Shown: positions 22,701-37,700 of the stretch, in pieces | Layout: each line of letters opens with the position of its first letter | How positions within the stretch are numbered: position 1 is the stretch's first letter | Source: Leptasterias polaris | Taxonomy: Eukaryota; Echinodermata; Asteroidea; Forcipulatida; Asteriidae | DNA: 64,000 bases | Direction: 5' to 3' | NCBI GenBank assembly: GCA_037783415.1 | Contig: JAZGTN010000167.1 | Location: 186,001-250,000 of the forward strand | Position numbers and translations under genes: made by a program | The notes under the pieces: model-generated | The model's database searches: none | What the model was told of the DNA's origin: nothing | Seen by the model: only the letters and a program-made list of their open reading frames with translations

Positions 22701-25700
22701 CTCTTCTTCTTCAAATATGGCCGCCCCCGACTTATTTTTCAAGACAACCGGCCGGGCTATTTGTCAAGATGGTTGCCAGCTTTTTTTCTGTGTGCTTTTT
22801 CGATAGCTACTGCTAAAGTCTCTTATTTTAATCTAAAATTTATTTTTTTCGTCAGAGATCGTTACAATTTATCCCTTTTTTTTCGTGAAAAAAAGAGGGG
22901 AAAAAAGAAAGAAAGGAGGCGGCCTCTAAAAAGGAAGCGGGTGGGGGGGGGGCTAAACATGTTTTTAAAATTTTATTTGGCCTTAAATGATTCAAGACAG
23001 TGTTAGAAAGATGTTCAAATTACAAGTGTGTCTAGCTTATGTTCTAGGTTTGCTGTGAAGCGCTTTGATCTTGTTAGAATGTTAGAGGTGCTAAATATTA
23101 TATTATAAATACTCATTATTATTATTATTATTATTATAAGTTCATCAGCTCTCTATTATAATGTCCTAAATTATTTATTGCATTTATCATAGAATAACCT
23201 GATCTTTTATTGTAAAAATAATTAGGTATTTTGTCACCAAATCTATCATTTGTTCTCAATTTGATTTGTCATGTTTGTTGTAATTTTCTGTCATTCTGTT
23301 CAAACTATGGGGGACGGGAAACCACCTTTGAAGATAAATTGAAAAACTTGAAGCAACTCTTATGATACAGCTGTGACTGATTTACTTCAATGATTTCTCC
23401 TTCCAGTCGAAGCTTGCCTATCATGCATCCAGGCCCAGTCCCACATCACTGGATTACCGATTCCGACGGTTGCTGCAAAGGAGTGTGTGAAAGAGTTCAG
23501 CCATTTATTGCAAGATCACCGAAGAAATGACATTGAGCAACAGGTAGGCCCCCCTACACGAATGTGAAAATAAACCTCTCGGCTGGTAGAGTTATGTGCT
23601 ATACAGGACTTACCCTTAACACTAGCCCGGCATACGTTGTCCTGTAAAAACTTCTACGTGCTAGTAAACACCACTATGAGACCCACTTATAGCACCTTGT
23701 AATAGTTTACAAGGTGATGTGGCGCAATCTGTTGCCAACCATGCAGGAAGCATCAGGGCAATACCCTTCTTTTAACAACAAGTGTACTGGGTTCTTTTAT
23801 GTGCATTTCACAATACAGTGGACCAACCAGCTTCACATCCAACCCGAAGGACAAAGCAATTATGGTGAAGTGTCTATACTCAAGGCCACAAGTGCCCTGA
23901 CTGGGACCAATTTCTATACTCATTTTGTGTTTATTTTGCCTTTTGTCCAGAAGAGGTTTGAGTACCTGGTCAAGCTTTTGAACAAGTTGGTCTTGGAGCA
24001 GACTCTCTGCAGGACGTACTTCATAGAACAACTCAGCTCCAAGGTAATTATACGTCTGAGGCCAGGGTCCCATTCCATAAAATATATGTTAAGCACTACA
24101 AAATGATGGTTACCAGAATAAGGTTGCCAGTCAAAATACCTTTGTCACATCATACATTTGTGACTGGTATCCTGCTCATTTCTGCAAAGCAGGAAATTAC
24201 TTAGCAATATTTTCTGCTTAAGCAACTCTATGAAATTGGGCCCAGGCTGGGAAGCCACCAGTGGGCCCAATTTCATGGCTCTGCTTACTGCGGAACTCTG
24301 CACTTACTGTGCATAGAGTTATAGTTCTTTACAGGGTGCTGTAAGCACAGAATTCAGCAGTAAGCAGAGACATGAAATTGGAACTTCAGACAAAACCAAA
24401 GGATGGACCAGATATGATATTCTTCAAAATTTAGTCTGACTTCCGTTTTTGGAGCCTGTGGGAAAAATCAGAAAAAGAGTGATTAAATAGCCTGAAAAGT
24501 CTATTAAAGCCTGCACCATGTGTACGCGCAAGGTCAGCCCTAGTCTTGGTGCAAGACATCCTTACAACATCCCCTTACAAAAATGTAGAGACCCATTTCT
24601 CTCAGAATGATGTCAACTGGGCCCAATTTCCTGGCTCTGCTTACCGCCGAATTCTGTGCTTGCGATCACCCTTCTCCGCTTACCGAGCGAGCGCCAAATT
24701 TCTGCGCTAGCTGTGTAAGCGCACAAACAAAAATTCCCTGCTTACCCTTGAAATACGCTTGACGTAAGACCGGAATTCCCAGCTACCGTAAGCGCCGATT
24801 CTTTGCTTACGGTAAGCAGAGCCATGAAATTGGGCCCAGATGTTTTGGATGTTGACAAATTTTGCACTGGAAGGGAATTGAATGGAATGGCAATTTCACC
24901 ATTTTAACATGAGGTTAGAAACTTTTTTTTTTTCCCCCACTCACATGAGGACTCTATCTATTAAAAAAATTAATACTTCACAAAATTGAATTGGTCATTT
25001 CCTCGTCCTCTTTAAATTTGAACCCTAGGTGCAAGATTTACCGTTGCAGTTACTATGGCAGCTGCATGCTTGTTCTGTCGTCCCATTGGATCAGTACATT
25101 GAATGCATCTTGGAAAGTCCGGCGGTGTTGAAGAAATTCGCCAAGAACTTTTCAGAATTCTGTTCAAGACCAGATGAAGGAAACGACGAAACGAAAACTA
25201 TTAAAACAGGTATGAACCTCTTACATGCAGCATGCTCCTTGTTTTACTGCTAGTGCTAGCGAGCATGAAAAATGTATTTGCAGAGTAGTCCGTGTTGTTA
25301 CCTTACGAGATAGGATGACTGGGACATATGCATACCTGCCAACTGTTCAGATTTAATTGGAATTGTCCAGATTGTTGAGATTACAGGCCGCAAAAAATCA
25401 GAACATTCCTATTTCTGACAATGACAGCAATGGAAACAAATCAAAAGGGTTCTGAATTCAGAATTCAGACCTGAATTCAGACCTCTCATTGGCTGCTTTG
25501 TTAAAATAGCCGTTATTTTCTCCAGAAGTCGTGCTCTTTTATTTACTCTTCTATTACCTACCTGCCAACTGTTCAGATTGAATTGGAATTGTTCAGATTT
25601 TTGAGATTACAGGCCGCAAAAAAATCAGAACATTCCTATTTCTGACGAGAGACAGAAATGAACAAGATCAAAAAGTTTTTGCAAAAGAGGGTGCCATTTG

Positions 25701-28700
25701 CTTGCGGCAGTAGAGATTTTCTTATGGGATACAGTGATTTTTGTACAAGTTTAAATGCATATTATAAGCTTTACTTGCACGACTTCTAAAACTGATGTTC
25801 CTATTTCTGAGGTATCATATTGGCAGGTACGCATATGTCATCATCAACAAACTTGCAATTTTCAATTTTTATTAAGTTATACATTACCACAAAATCGTAA
25901 TTAACAAATAAATTAGTAACTAACCCGGTTTTTGCCTCAATGAGTTTTGTATAATTAACACTAAATCGTAATTAAGAAAGACAATAGTGTCTAAAATGAA
26001 TTTTGCCTCAATGAGTTTTGTATTTACGCAAAATCATATTTGAAAAAAGAAAATAGGAACTGAAGTAAATTTTGCCTCAACGAGTTTTGTTTTACCTACA
26101 GAGGTCCTTGGAGTCTTGGTGAGGTGTGGTTATTCCAAACCTGACGACACACTGGAACTGAATCAGCGACTGGTTGAGGTAGTACACAGTCAACCCTCCT
26201 ACTAGTTGACCATTCAATATCATCCAATGGTTTTAAATGACTCATAAACTATGCCAGCCTGCATTATGATATCATGCGGGGAATTCATCTGTACAGTGCA
26301 TAGTCAACCCTCCTACTGTCTGACCATTCAATGTCATTCACTGTGGTCTCGAACGATTTTGTCATCAAGCCAAAAAGTGGATATGATTTGGCCTGAAAAA
26401 TTTGTCAACTAAAAATTTCCCTTGCAGTTATTTTGTTGTTCATGGGTTATTCCATGTTGTAATGACAATATTTCTAATATGGATATGTTTTATTTCTTAT
26501 TCAGGCATCACAAAAGATTCTGGACGATACAGTGTCAGGTATGCTGTGAAATTCCGGTTTTCCTGTTTGTTGTTGTTGTTTTCCCCCCCTTTTTTTCCCC
26601 TTGGAAATAAACGGACTGATTCATTAGGCTTTACTCCGTGATAAATTCACCAAATACAACAGAGCCATTAATCTCCTCCCCTTTCTGCATTGACCAATCA
26701 CAGCAGCAATAGACTGAGCACTGACGCTCCACCCCTTTCTGCATTGACCAATCACAGCAGCAATAGACTGAGCAATGACGCTCCACCCCTTTCTGCATTG
26801 ACCAATCGCAGCAGCAATAGACTGAGCACTGACGCTCCACCCCTTTCTGCATTGACCAATCACAGCAGCAATAGACTGAGCCATTAAGCTGTATTATTAA
26901 TGTTGGAAGATGACAACAGATCACCTACAAAGAAGAGGAATCTATTACCTCTGGGGAAAATAACACATGAGGCGAAACCAACATTGTGGGAAAGCTCTAT
27001 TAAAGTAAGAGGCTAAAATAAAACATCCTTTTCGCCTGGCAACTCACACCTGTTATCTCCATGTAATTCCTTTTCCAAACAGTGGACTTGATTGGATCAT
27101 GCACAAACCAGTCATGCTGCTGACTGCCCCAGGCAGATTAACTGCTCATCCATTAAGTTTAATGACCTAAGTAATTCAATGTAACACACTCACTCTGTGA
27201 AAAGGATGTATGCTTTCTGTGTTTTGTGGCCAAACTAAAAATTTCTCTAATGGAGCTTTCCCAAAATTAAGATGCCATTTGCTCCCGAGGAAGTACAAAA
27301 CACAAGGGACAGCATGCAACAATTGTACATTGTTGTCTCTTACAGATTTGTTGAAATTGCAAAAGAAGAGCATTACTAGGACAAATGAGCAATCTTCCAT
27401 TGCTCATCATGTAGCCGAGCTGTATCGAACAGTAAGATGCCATCCTGGGCTGGACAAGAACATCATCTCCAGCTTCACCTTGAGGCAGCTCAGGAATGTA
27501 CTCCGCATTGACTCTGAGGAATTTCATGGTGAGATTTGCTGCCTCAAGCAAATTTTTTGCTCTGACCGCGGTTATTGTTCCAATTTTCCTGATGTCATCA
27601 CCACAACAAATCTCTGCTGTGCCATTTTTGGAGTAAGGTTCCGGGTGTGGTACTGTGCAGTGCGTATTTTAGGCAATGTGTAGGTGGTTAGATGGGCACT
27701 ATTGTGTTCTAACGACATTGCTATGTGAGAATCTCCCCGTCACAGACAGGAAACATTTATTTCATACTGACTCAACGATAAGATACATACATTGTAGAAA
27801 AGCAAATAATTAATCAATACATGTGTATCACACTATATGATTTAACTGAACATTTATGTACATGAGTCAATATGTAGGAAGAAAGTGAAGCAACAATGTT
27901 ACTTTTGTTCTTTTCCTTATTTGACAGACAAAACAGACACACACGTGACGTATACACAAGCTGACAGCTAAGACCAAACAAACATAACCGATAAAAATAA
28001 TTTAAAAAATAAAATAAAAAAAAACACCATTAGATTATGATGGCATTACATATATGTATCTAACAAGTAATGTTTAAGTTTTCTTGAAAATGTACTAATT
28101 GTAGCAGGTTGCTTAAAATTTATGGGAAGACTATTCCAATATTCTGTTCCTCGTTGCACAACACTATTTTTGTGAATGGAAGTTCTATTATAGTTGACAT
28201 ACAAGATTGTTTATCTTTGAAACATGCTTTCCCAGAACAGAAGGCAAGAACACCTATTTTCTTGTGAATATGTAATTAGCTAAAGTCTTGATACTTTAAC
28301 CCAGGTGCAGGACTTGTAATGGTTATAGTTTGACCACATGTTGCAAGGAGTTGTGGTGCAGGAATAAGGAGTTGTGGTGCAGGAATAAGGAGTTGTGGTG
28401 CAGGAATAAGGTGTTTGTTTCTTATGTTTATCCTTGGAATGCGGCTACTGTCTGCCAAGGTCTTGGAGTCAAATTGCAAGTAAAGTCATAGTGTAGCACC
28501 CGCCAGATTACCAAAAATGAGAATCTAAGCGGAGCGCATTAATTTATCGGGTTGATGACCTGTAAGAATAATAAATACACAGTGTCAAACAAGAGAACAA
28601 ATTGGACTCTTTTAATGTGTGTTGAAAAGAATGACATTATAAACATTATCCATAAGTACTTGTTAGTCTTAAGACTAGGCACTCACTGTACTATGGGTAA

Positions 28701-31700
28701 TGAAATATAACTTCAAACTTAATTCTTACAAAAAATTAAATTTACTCTTCTGTCATACTAATTCTGGTTCCAAGGATAAACATTAGAAACAAACACCTTA
28801 TTCCTGCACAACAACTCCTTTCCTTTGTAGGTCATCAAGTGACTTTTTTCAATCTTGCCAAAACATTCAGAACAACTCTTTTCTCCGTGAAGATTATTTA
28901 AAATTATTTTATTTTTTTAACTTCTGCCTAAAAGTGACTGCAGCCATTGCTAAGCAACATGACGAGTGGACATACAGCAAGGCACCACACACTCTGACAA
29001 GCATGTTCACCCAGTTACTGCTGGCCAATACAGACAAACAGATCAACACTGTCCTCCAACAAGCACTACAAGATGATACTGCAAAGGTAAATATTGATGT
29101 ATTTTTATGAAGCAAGAGATAATGATAATAACACTGGGTTCTTACGTGGCGCTTTATCACACCCCTAGAGGCATATCGAAGCGCTCATTTCTTTGTTAAT
29201 AGAATAAGCAAAGCTTTGTTTTGAATTATGAGACCCAATTATGTAGCACCTTGTAAACCTTGAAGGTTCACAAGGTGCTGCGGCACATTCAGCAGACTAC
29301 CAGAAACTCAAGGGCAAGCCCCTTCTCTTCGCGATATTAGTGTAAGTTAACTGGTTTCTTTTACGTGCATTACACAACACATGGGACCTACGGCTTTACG
29401 TCCCATCCGAAGGACAAAGTGTCTCGCATAAGGACACAAGTGTCGAGGTCGGAACTCGAACCCACACTCTGCTGATCAGAAACACCAGAGCTTGAGTCCG
29501 GTGTGCTTGACCGATCGGCCGTCACAGATAGATGAAGACTTGAACTGTTTGCAGAGTTATTTCTTTCTGGAACTGGTTCTTTTATGCTTGGTTCTAAAGA
29601 TAATAGATCTGGTTCCCTTCTCTCATTCAGGTCAACTGGCAGCACACTCTAGTTCTTGTGTCTGTTTTCTGCGTGTGTTTCAAGGAAGGCTTTTCATTTA
29701 TCCAAGGTAAGAATTGTTGGGACTTGGGCGGGTTAAAATCCCCGCCTAGGAAACGATTAGCCATCGTCATTGGCTGACTGTGGTTGTTGAGTAATACTGT
29801 CTCCAGTAAGACTTTAGGTCCTGAGATGACTGAAAAGCGCAATCCAAGGGCCATAGCCTGTTTTGGGGGTTTTACATTATTTTTATGAGACATCGCCTAT
29901 GATTTTTTCCATTGTTTTCAGCATCGAGGTAAATTTGAGATTCCAGCGTGCTGTGTACAATATTATTGGTACAGTAAAAGTGGGGAGTTACCAGTGTTAA
30001 CTGGACAACCACTCTCACAAAGTGGGGAGTTACCAGTGTTAACTGGACAACCACTCTCACAAAGTGGGGAGTTACCAGTGTTAACTGGACAACCACTCTC
30101 ACAAAGTGGGGAGTTACCAGTGTTAACTGGACAACCACTCTCACAAAGTGGGGAGTTACCAGTGTTAACTGGACAACCACTCTCACAAAGTGGGGAGTTA
30201 CCAGTGTTAACTGGACAACCACTCTCACAAAGTGGGGAGTTACCAGTGTTAACTGGACAACCACTCTCACAAAGTGGGGAGTTACCAGTGTTAACTGGAC
30301 AACCACTCTCACAAAGTGGGGAGTTACCAGTGTTAACTGGACAACCACTCTCACAAAGTGGGGAGTTACCAGTGTTAACTGGACAACCACTCTCACAAAG
30401 TGGGGAGTTACCAGTGTTAACTGGACAACCACTCTCACAAAGTGGGGAGTTACCAGTGTTAACTGGACAACCACTCTCACAAAGTGGGGAGTTACCAGTG
30501 TTAACTGGACAACCACTCTCACAAAGTGGGGAGTTACCAGTGTTAACTGGACAACCACTCTCACAAAGTGGGGAGTTACCAGTGTTAACTGGACAACCAC
30601 TCTCACAAAGTGGGGAGTTACCAGTGTTAACTGGACAACCACTCTCACAAAGTGGGGAGTTACCAGTGTTAACTGGACAACCACTCTCACAAAGTGGGGA
30701 GTTACCAGTGTTAACTGGACAACCACTCTCACAAAGTGGGGAGTTACCAGTGTTAACTGGACAACCACTCTCACAAAGTGGGGAGTTACCAGTGTTAACT
30801 GGACAACCACTCTCACCACCCCTCCCACCCCAAGCTGTTGTAAATTGTGCAAATTTAATCTTCCTGCATTCTTGCACAGTTCAGGGCCCAATTTCATAGA
30901 GCTGCTTAAGCAGAAAATATTGCTTAACAATTGTCTGCTAAGCAGAAATGAGCAGGATACCAGTCACAAATTGTACATGTGACATGGGTGTGTGGCTGGT
31001 AACCTTATTCCGGTAAGCATAATTGTTTAGTGCTTAGCTACTAATTGTGCTTAAGCAGCTTTTTGAAATTGGGCCCAGGTATGTTAGTTAACCATTACAT
31101 TGTAGTAATAAACTAAATTTTCTTTAAATCTTCACAGGTCTAGTGTCGTCTTTACTCGACGAGTCATTTGAGAGCTGTCAGGTTTCTTATCTCTATACTG
31201 CATTCCTATTGGCTAGACAAGCCTCGGCAGAAGGGTCATGTGGTTTTCCAGCGTACAAACAGTGGTTTCAGGTCAGTGACGTTTGAATGTAAAAATTCTG
31301 TTTTTTTTTAAAGAAGAAACCAGAGCCATATGCTCGGAATTAAAAAAGTTCACTTTAAAACTGTGACCCGAAGGCCTTCAATTCCAATAACTCTGGCTAC
31401 ACACACAAGCAAATATAAAAATACATATGTTTACAAGTCTATACAAATTTATAAACAAGAGACACGAAAGTAAAAAGTAGCAGAGGTTAAAACACTAAAA
31501 ATTGCAAAGTTGCCGCTAAACAAAAAGGAAAAGTTTAAGCTCAAAGGTTCAATTAAATTAAAGTTTTTACAACCATTGAGAACTCGGCTATTGATTCCTT
31601 ACACCAGTGCCATGTATACAGCAATCTTTCACCGATCTTGAACTCTTGGTGGCAGCAGATACCTCTCCATTATTGCGGTGGTACCTGGGTGGTACTGCGC

Positions 31701-34700
31701 TGCCTAGCGACGGGTTTATTAAGCGATTTGCAAAGTAAAAGTCGAGTAACCCGTGACTGATCAGATGATCGCCGTGTAGCCCAACCCTTAAACCCGTCGC
31801 AAGGCAGCGCAGTACCACCCAGGTACCGCCGCAATGGGAGGCGTATCTGCTGCCACCAAGAGTTCAAGATCGGTGAAGGATTGCTGTATAGCAACACCTG
31901 CCAGGTTGGGAGATAAATTGCACATTAAAAATAGGGTAAGCCAAATATTTTTCTCATGACATACTCTAACTGTGTGCCATATTCCATGCTTGTATCATCA
32001 AAAACACAATTCCCCGAAATATTTTCCCTTTCATTCAGAAATGTTTCCGATGTGCTCTTAATCAGAAATACGTAATCTTAATACTTCGAGAATCACCTTG
32101 CAAAGACTATTGGTCTTGTCAGAATTATCTTTTTCTGTCATAAGAAATGCTGAAGAGTGATAAAATGAGCGATTTTGTTGACAAATTACACTCTGAAATG
32201 CCAGCATTTGAGTCCAAAGTATCAAGGAAATATTGCATGTGTAAAGCTGGTGTGCAAGCTAAATATTTATAGACTCGCAAATAAGAGTATTAATTCATTT
32301 TCATTTATTTCATTTGTATGGAATAATTTCACCAAACAAAAAGTTTGAAGACTATAATGTATTTCATTTTGATTTTAGTATCACCGTCGCCAGATTGTCC
32401 CTTCACCCCCTTGTTTCACCCTGTGTTTCCCCTCCCCCCTTTCTTCGACTACCATGACTACAATACCCTTGGGAATAATATGGTAATTTTTACTCTAATT
32501 GTTGAATAGTTAAATTCTATTTAAAGGCAGGATACACTTTTGGTAATTGTCAAAGACCAGTATCCTCACTTGGTGTATCCCAACAAATGCATAAAACCTT
32601 TGAAAAGTTGGGCTCAATTGGTCATGGAAGTTTCAAGAAAATTATAAAAGAAAAAACACCCTTGTTGTATACAATGGACCCTTCCCACGAAATTATGTAA
32701 ATTGCACGTCGACGTGCGCACTAACACCTTGGTTGGCAAAATGATGGAACATTGGGCTTTTTGTATGGGGCTAATGGTGGCGTGACGCAGACGCGTGATT
32801 GCGTCTGCTTAGTGCACATCTATATGGCGTTTGCCAACCAATAGGGTCTGTACGCATGTGTGAATGTAATTAGCATATATCATTGGAAGGGTCTAAATTT
32901 TGGGGTGAAAAAATACCTCTTTCTCTAAAATTACATTACTTCAAAGGGTGCCGTTTCTAACAATGTTTTATAATATCAACAGCTCCCCAGTGCTCTTTAC
33001 CAAGTAAGTTTTTATGGTCATTAATTTTCAGAGTAATTATCAAAGGTGTACACTCCCTTTAAGTTTGCTATATTATTTACTTTTTACTTTTGTGCTATTA
33101 GAACCAGTTTGGCACAGGATCAAGTCCGCACCTCGTTTCAACCAAAACTGTTACTTTCTTCATGGAGTTTTTGACTAGTCTGGTACCACATGAGCCTAAA
33201 GATTACTTGAAGGTAAATATAATTTCAAAAATGTTTAGCACTTGATATGAATTGTTCTGTATTCAATGGATGCATAAATTTCAACTCGGACTGGATGGAG
33301 TTTACAATCTTTACCTTACTAACAATGCACCCCCCCCCCCATTTACCTTTTTGAAATGTTTAATCTTTTTAAAAATCCTTTTACTTGTAAGGTTGTTCTT
33401 CATGTGTTAGTTGAATAGCACTCCACACTAATGATGTCACTTGCGCTAAAAAATACCTTGATGTCAGGCAAACTTTTCACCATTCACACGATCATGGTAC
33501 ATGTATATGTGCACCAGACCGCTGTAGTACAACACACTCGAGTTAAAGCGCACGTACATCAATGAAATTTGATACGTTGTCTGAAATCTGGGCCCAATTT
33601 CATGGCCCTGCTCACTGTGAGCAAAGAATCGGCGCCTACAGAAGCAATTCAAATTGTGCTCTACATGTATCCCAATGTAAACCAGTTTGAACTGTCTGGG
33701 TATACCCGTGGTAAAGAAGAGGAACAAGTCAAAAAACATTACAGGAAAGCTCCCATTAAAGAAAGAGGCTAAAGTAACACATCCTTTTTGTCTGGCAACT
33801 AACATCTCCTTCTAATTCCTTTTTCAAACAGTGGAGTTAATTGGATCATGCGCAAACCAGTAGTGCTGCTGACTGCTCCTGGCAGATTAAGTTTAATGAC
33901 CCAAGTAATTCAATGTAAACACACCCACTCTGTGAAAAGAATGTACACTTTCCGAGTTTTTGTGGCCAAACTCGGAAATTCTTTAATGGAGCTTTCCCGT
34001 AATGGACACGTCTTGTTTTTGTGACTCGACCTCTCTTTTACTTTTGTGTTAGTGAAGGTATGCACATTTTAAAATGATGTTCAATGGATAACAAATGTCA
34101 TATGTTTTCATGTGATGAATAAATAAATGAATTGAATAAGTTGATTTCCGTTGACAGATACATGTTACATATCCTCCACACGCTCCTCCAAAATGTCAAG
34201 AACTTTGCATGGACTACAAAGCTCTTGCAAGGACACGCCTTGCAGACTTCAGGGTACGTTATGTTTCGGCGATTCAGTTCCTTTCGGTCTAATTTTCAAA
34301 GTCCCCCATAAAATGTTTGTTTGTAGAACAATGGACGGCTCGAGCTGTGACTCACTTTTTGTTGTTACTGGAAATGTTCTTTTTCCTTGTCCGATTATAG
34401 CATGGTGTCTCAATGTCATAATAACAATGGAAATAAAAAAATAACTACAAAAAATTACAAATCTAAAGCTAGATTTAAGCTTATAATAAAAATAAGAAGA
34501 ATAATAATAATAGTAACAATACATGTAGTTCTTATATAGTGCACATATCCTAATAGGTAGATCATGGCGCTTTGCAAAATTTGTATCCCTGTTTATCAGG
34601 CATAGGGCCTATTGTTAGATCATTCCTAAAAACTTCCTCAACTCTATTGGGAGTGTACAGCCTCAAGCTGCCAAAATAAGCGCTAACTTTTAATCCAACA

Positions 34701-37700
34701 CAATGCTGTCTCAGCCCTCTCAGGTTCCCGTTTATACACCTGGGTGAATAGTAGCAGTTATGGTGAAATGCCTTGCTCAAGGACACAAGTGTCATGACTA
34801 GGAATCAAACCCACAATCCGATGATTCAACCATCGGAACTTGAGTCCAATGCAGTAGACCGCTCCGCCACGACACGCTACATTACAAATATTGTTAACCC
34901 CTGCAGCCATTCTGACTTTTTGTTTCTTTCAATCTTCCAATCTGCGCTATGCCTATGAACTTCAAGACGTGACGGATACCAGCGCGTAATAAGTGTTCAT
35001 ATTACCTATATTACTTTTATTATTATTATTAACCCATAATTATTCATTCTTCCAATCTTTGCCATGTCCATGAGCGTCAAGACATGATGGATACCAGCGC
35101 GTAATAAGTGTCATTATTACTTTTATAAATATTATTAACGCTTATCTGCCTAAGTACATGATGTCCCCAAGAAGAAACACACAAACGCTGTTAGAGCCTA
35201 ACAATGGAAAAACACGTAGATGAACAAGATGTCAGTGTCTTTCATTGTACTATCACTACTAGTTATTATTATTATTATTATTATTATTTTATAACAGTAC
35301 AAAACAAAATACAAGACAATATACCCCGAGATGGGCAAGGGACAACAAAAGCAAATACATACTATGATCCGTAGATCTGTTGCCCCACATCTGGGGTACA
35401 CAATGAAATAAATATAGATTTAAACATATAATATAGTACACGCAATAATAAAAGCAGATAATTATACAAAACCAATAATAAATAATAAATAACTAATTTA
35501 TAAAACGAAAATAAATAAGTAAAATAACAGTAAAAGTAAAGATAAACAAATAAAGAAGTATGTATATAAATAAATAAACTTGTTAATAAATAAAAATGAT
35601 TTAAATAAAAACGATTAAAAATATTGCACAAGTGAATGGGCTATAGCAGGCTATTAAAAGGGTGGATTAAAAAAACAAAAAAAACTAAACTAAACTCCAC
35701 AGTGGCAGGCCAGCCAGCAAGAAAAGGGACGGCTCCCCGAAGCTGCCGACAGTGGGGGATAAGATAGCAAACCCCAAACAAGTCCCAACACTAGAGCCAC
35801 ACTCCCCACTAGTGATAGGAGAGAAACGTGCCAAAATATATATCATATTAACCCTAACAATCCCATACCCTACAAATTCAAACAGGGCAAAGTGTTTAAT
35901 TTTGTTAGGTTAAGTACAGTGAAGTTAGGATTGGGTGTTTGATTCTGTGGGATTGTGTATCCTTGCTGCCAAGTAATGGTGTTTGAATTTGATTGAGTGG
36001 GTATGGTGGATGTGTGAAATGTACATGTCTGGCATTGCTCTTTCCTCCATGGTCTAATGAGATAGTTGTTGGATTATGTTACGTTGGGTACTGTGTGATT
36101 TCACTGATCAAATTTTGCACATGCCAAGTGTACACACTCCAACAAAATCAAACAAAAAAGGCCTGTTGGAGTTTGTTAGGTTGTGTATCGTCCACCTAAG
36201 ATTGGGTACAGTTCCCATCTCATGGTAGTATAAGCTGTTGGAATGTGTTGGGTTAGGGATGGATTCTAGTAAAAACGCTTTGGGAGTTAGGGTTAAAGAG
36301 AATGAGGTGCTATTTCAAATGGTATACACTTTGTTGGGACATGTTTATTCACAAAGTAGCAAAGAATCATGTTGATTGTAATGCAGTTATAAGTGCTACG
36401 TGGGCTTTGGCAGGAACAAATGTACTTTGACCAGTCAGGCGGATATGGGGTAAATCAACATAACAAAATTGAGGCCTGATGGGCAGAAAGTCTGACTGCT
36501 TTTTGGTATGATGAGAATCAGTGTTCTTTACTGATATAGAACACGGGGAACATGACCAAGATGGTGATGAGGAAGTTTGATTTGTATACATGATTATATT
36601 TCAGCCTGTCATCTGAGCAATGGCTAATAACGATAGACATTTCTTTTCCTTATAGGACATTTCGGAGACTGGCCGTTGCGGAGGACCAAGCATGGGGCAG
36701 ACTTCTCAGGTTAGTTGTTCGGCCATTTCCTAATTAGCAGCGCCGGCTGCGACTGGAACGCCATTTTAGCATGCGTTGAAGCATAGTCTTCCTTTAGAAC
36801 TTTAGAATTTAGAATGTTATTGTCTGCATCATAAAAATACAGAATTTTTTTTTCCATTGGCACATAAGAATAGAACATTCATTTAGTTAAAACATTAATT
36901 TAGCAACGTTACACAGATTAAAAGGACAGAAATATACACAATCAAATAATTAGCAAGAGCCACAGCAACAGCCACATCTGCCAATGTCGGACATGGCCTA
37001 ACTCTTAAGTTAAGAGTTGTTAATTGAAAAAGAGAGTTCTGATGAATTTAGTTGGGAACCAGTCATATGCAATGAAAATGTCTTAGTATTTTGGCTATTA
37101 ATGCATTTCGTTGCTTTTCAAACTTCTCTGCATTACGGGAAAGCTCCATTAAAGAAAGTGGCTAAAGTGAAACATCCTTTTCATCTGGCAACTCACACCT
37201 GTTATCTCCATGTAATTCCTTTTTCAAACAGTGAACTTAATTGGATCATGCATAAACCGGTAGGGCTGCTGACTACCCCAGGCAGATTACATGTTACTGC
37301 TCATCCCTAAAGTTTAAATACCCAAGTAATTCAATATAAACATATCTAATGGGTAAAAAGGATGTATATTTTCTGAGTTTTTTCGCCAGCTCGGAAGTTC
37401 TTCAGTGATGCTTTCCCATAATTAGGAAAAAGTATTCACGATACAGAATAACAAGGGAACCATTCACAATTAATGTATTTCGGCTGCTAATCACTTCTGC
37501 TAAGCACTGTTGTGTGTGCTTAGCAACCTTGTGTGCCTGCTAGCTTTAAGACGTTTGACCCTGATGGCTTTGGGTTGAGTGACTTAGTTGTGACACTTTT
37601 TGAAAAAGTGGCTCATACAGCATGCTGTACTTACCATACCATTTTCTGCGTGAACACAATTTGACCTTTTGACCTTCCTGACCCCTGCAAGGGATTTAGT

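Noticed and set aside
22571..23006. Lys/Phe-rich frames of 81 and 113 codons
   Set aside because: They fall in the homopolymer-rich interior of an inverted-repeat insertion.
29975..30815. CRISPR-like array
   Set aside because: Units are head-to-tail with no unique spacers, and the genome is eukaryotic. The same applies to the 40-bp and 54-bp repeats.
29872..30930. Repeat proteins of 301-352 residues on both strands
   Set aside because: The 42-bp unit is a multiple of three with few stops, so long frames arise automatically. The region is bounded by FANCA exons 10 and 11 and lies in the intron.
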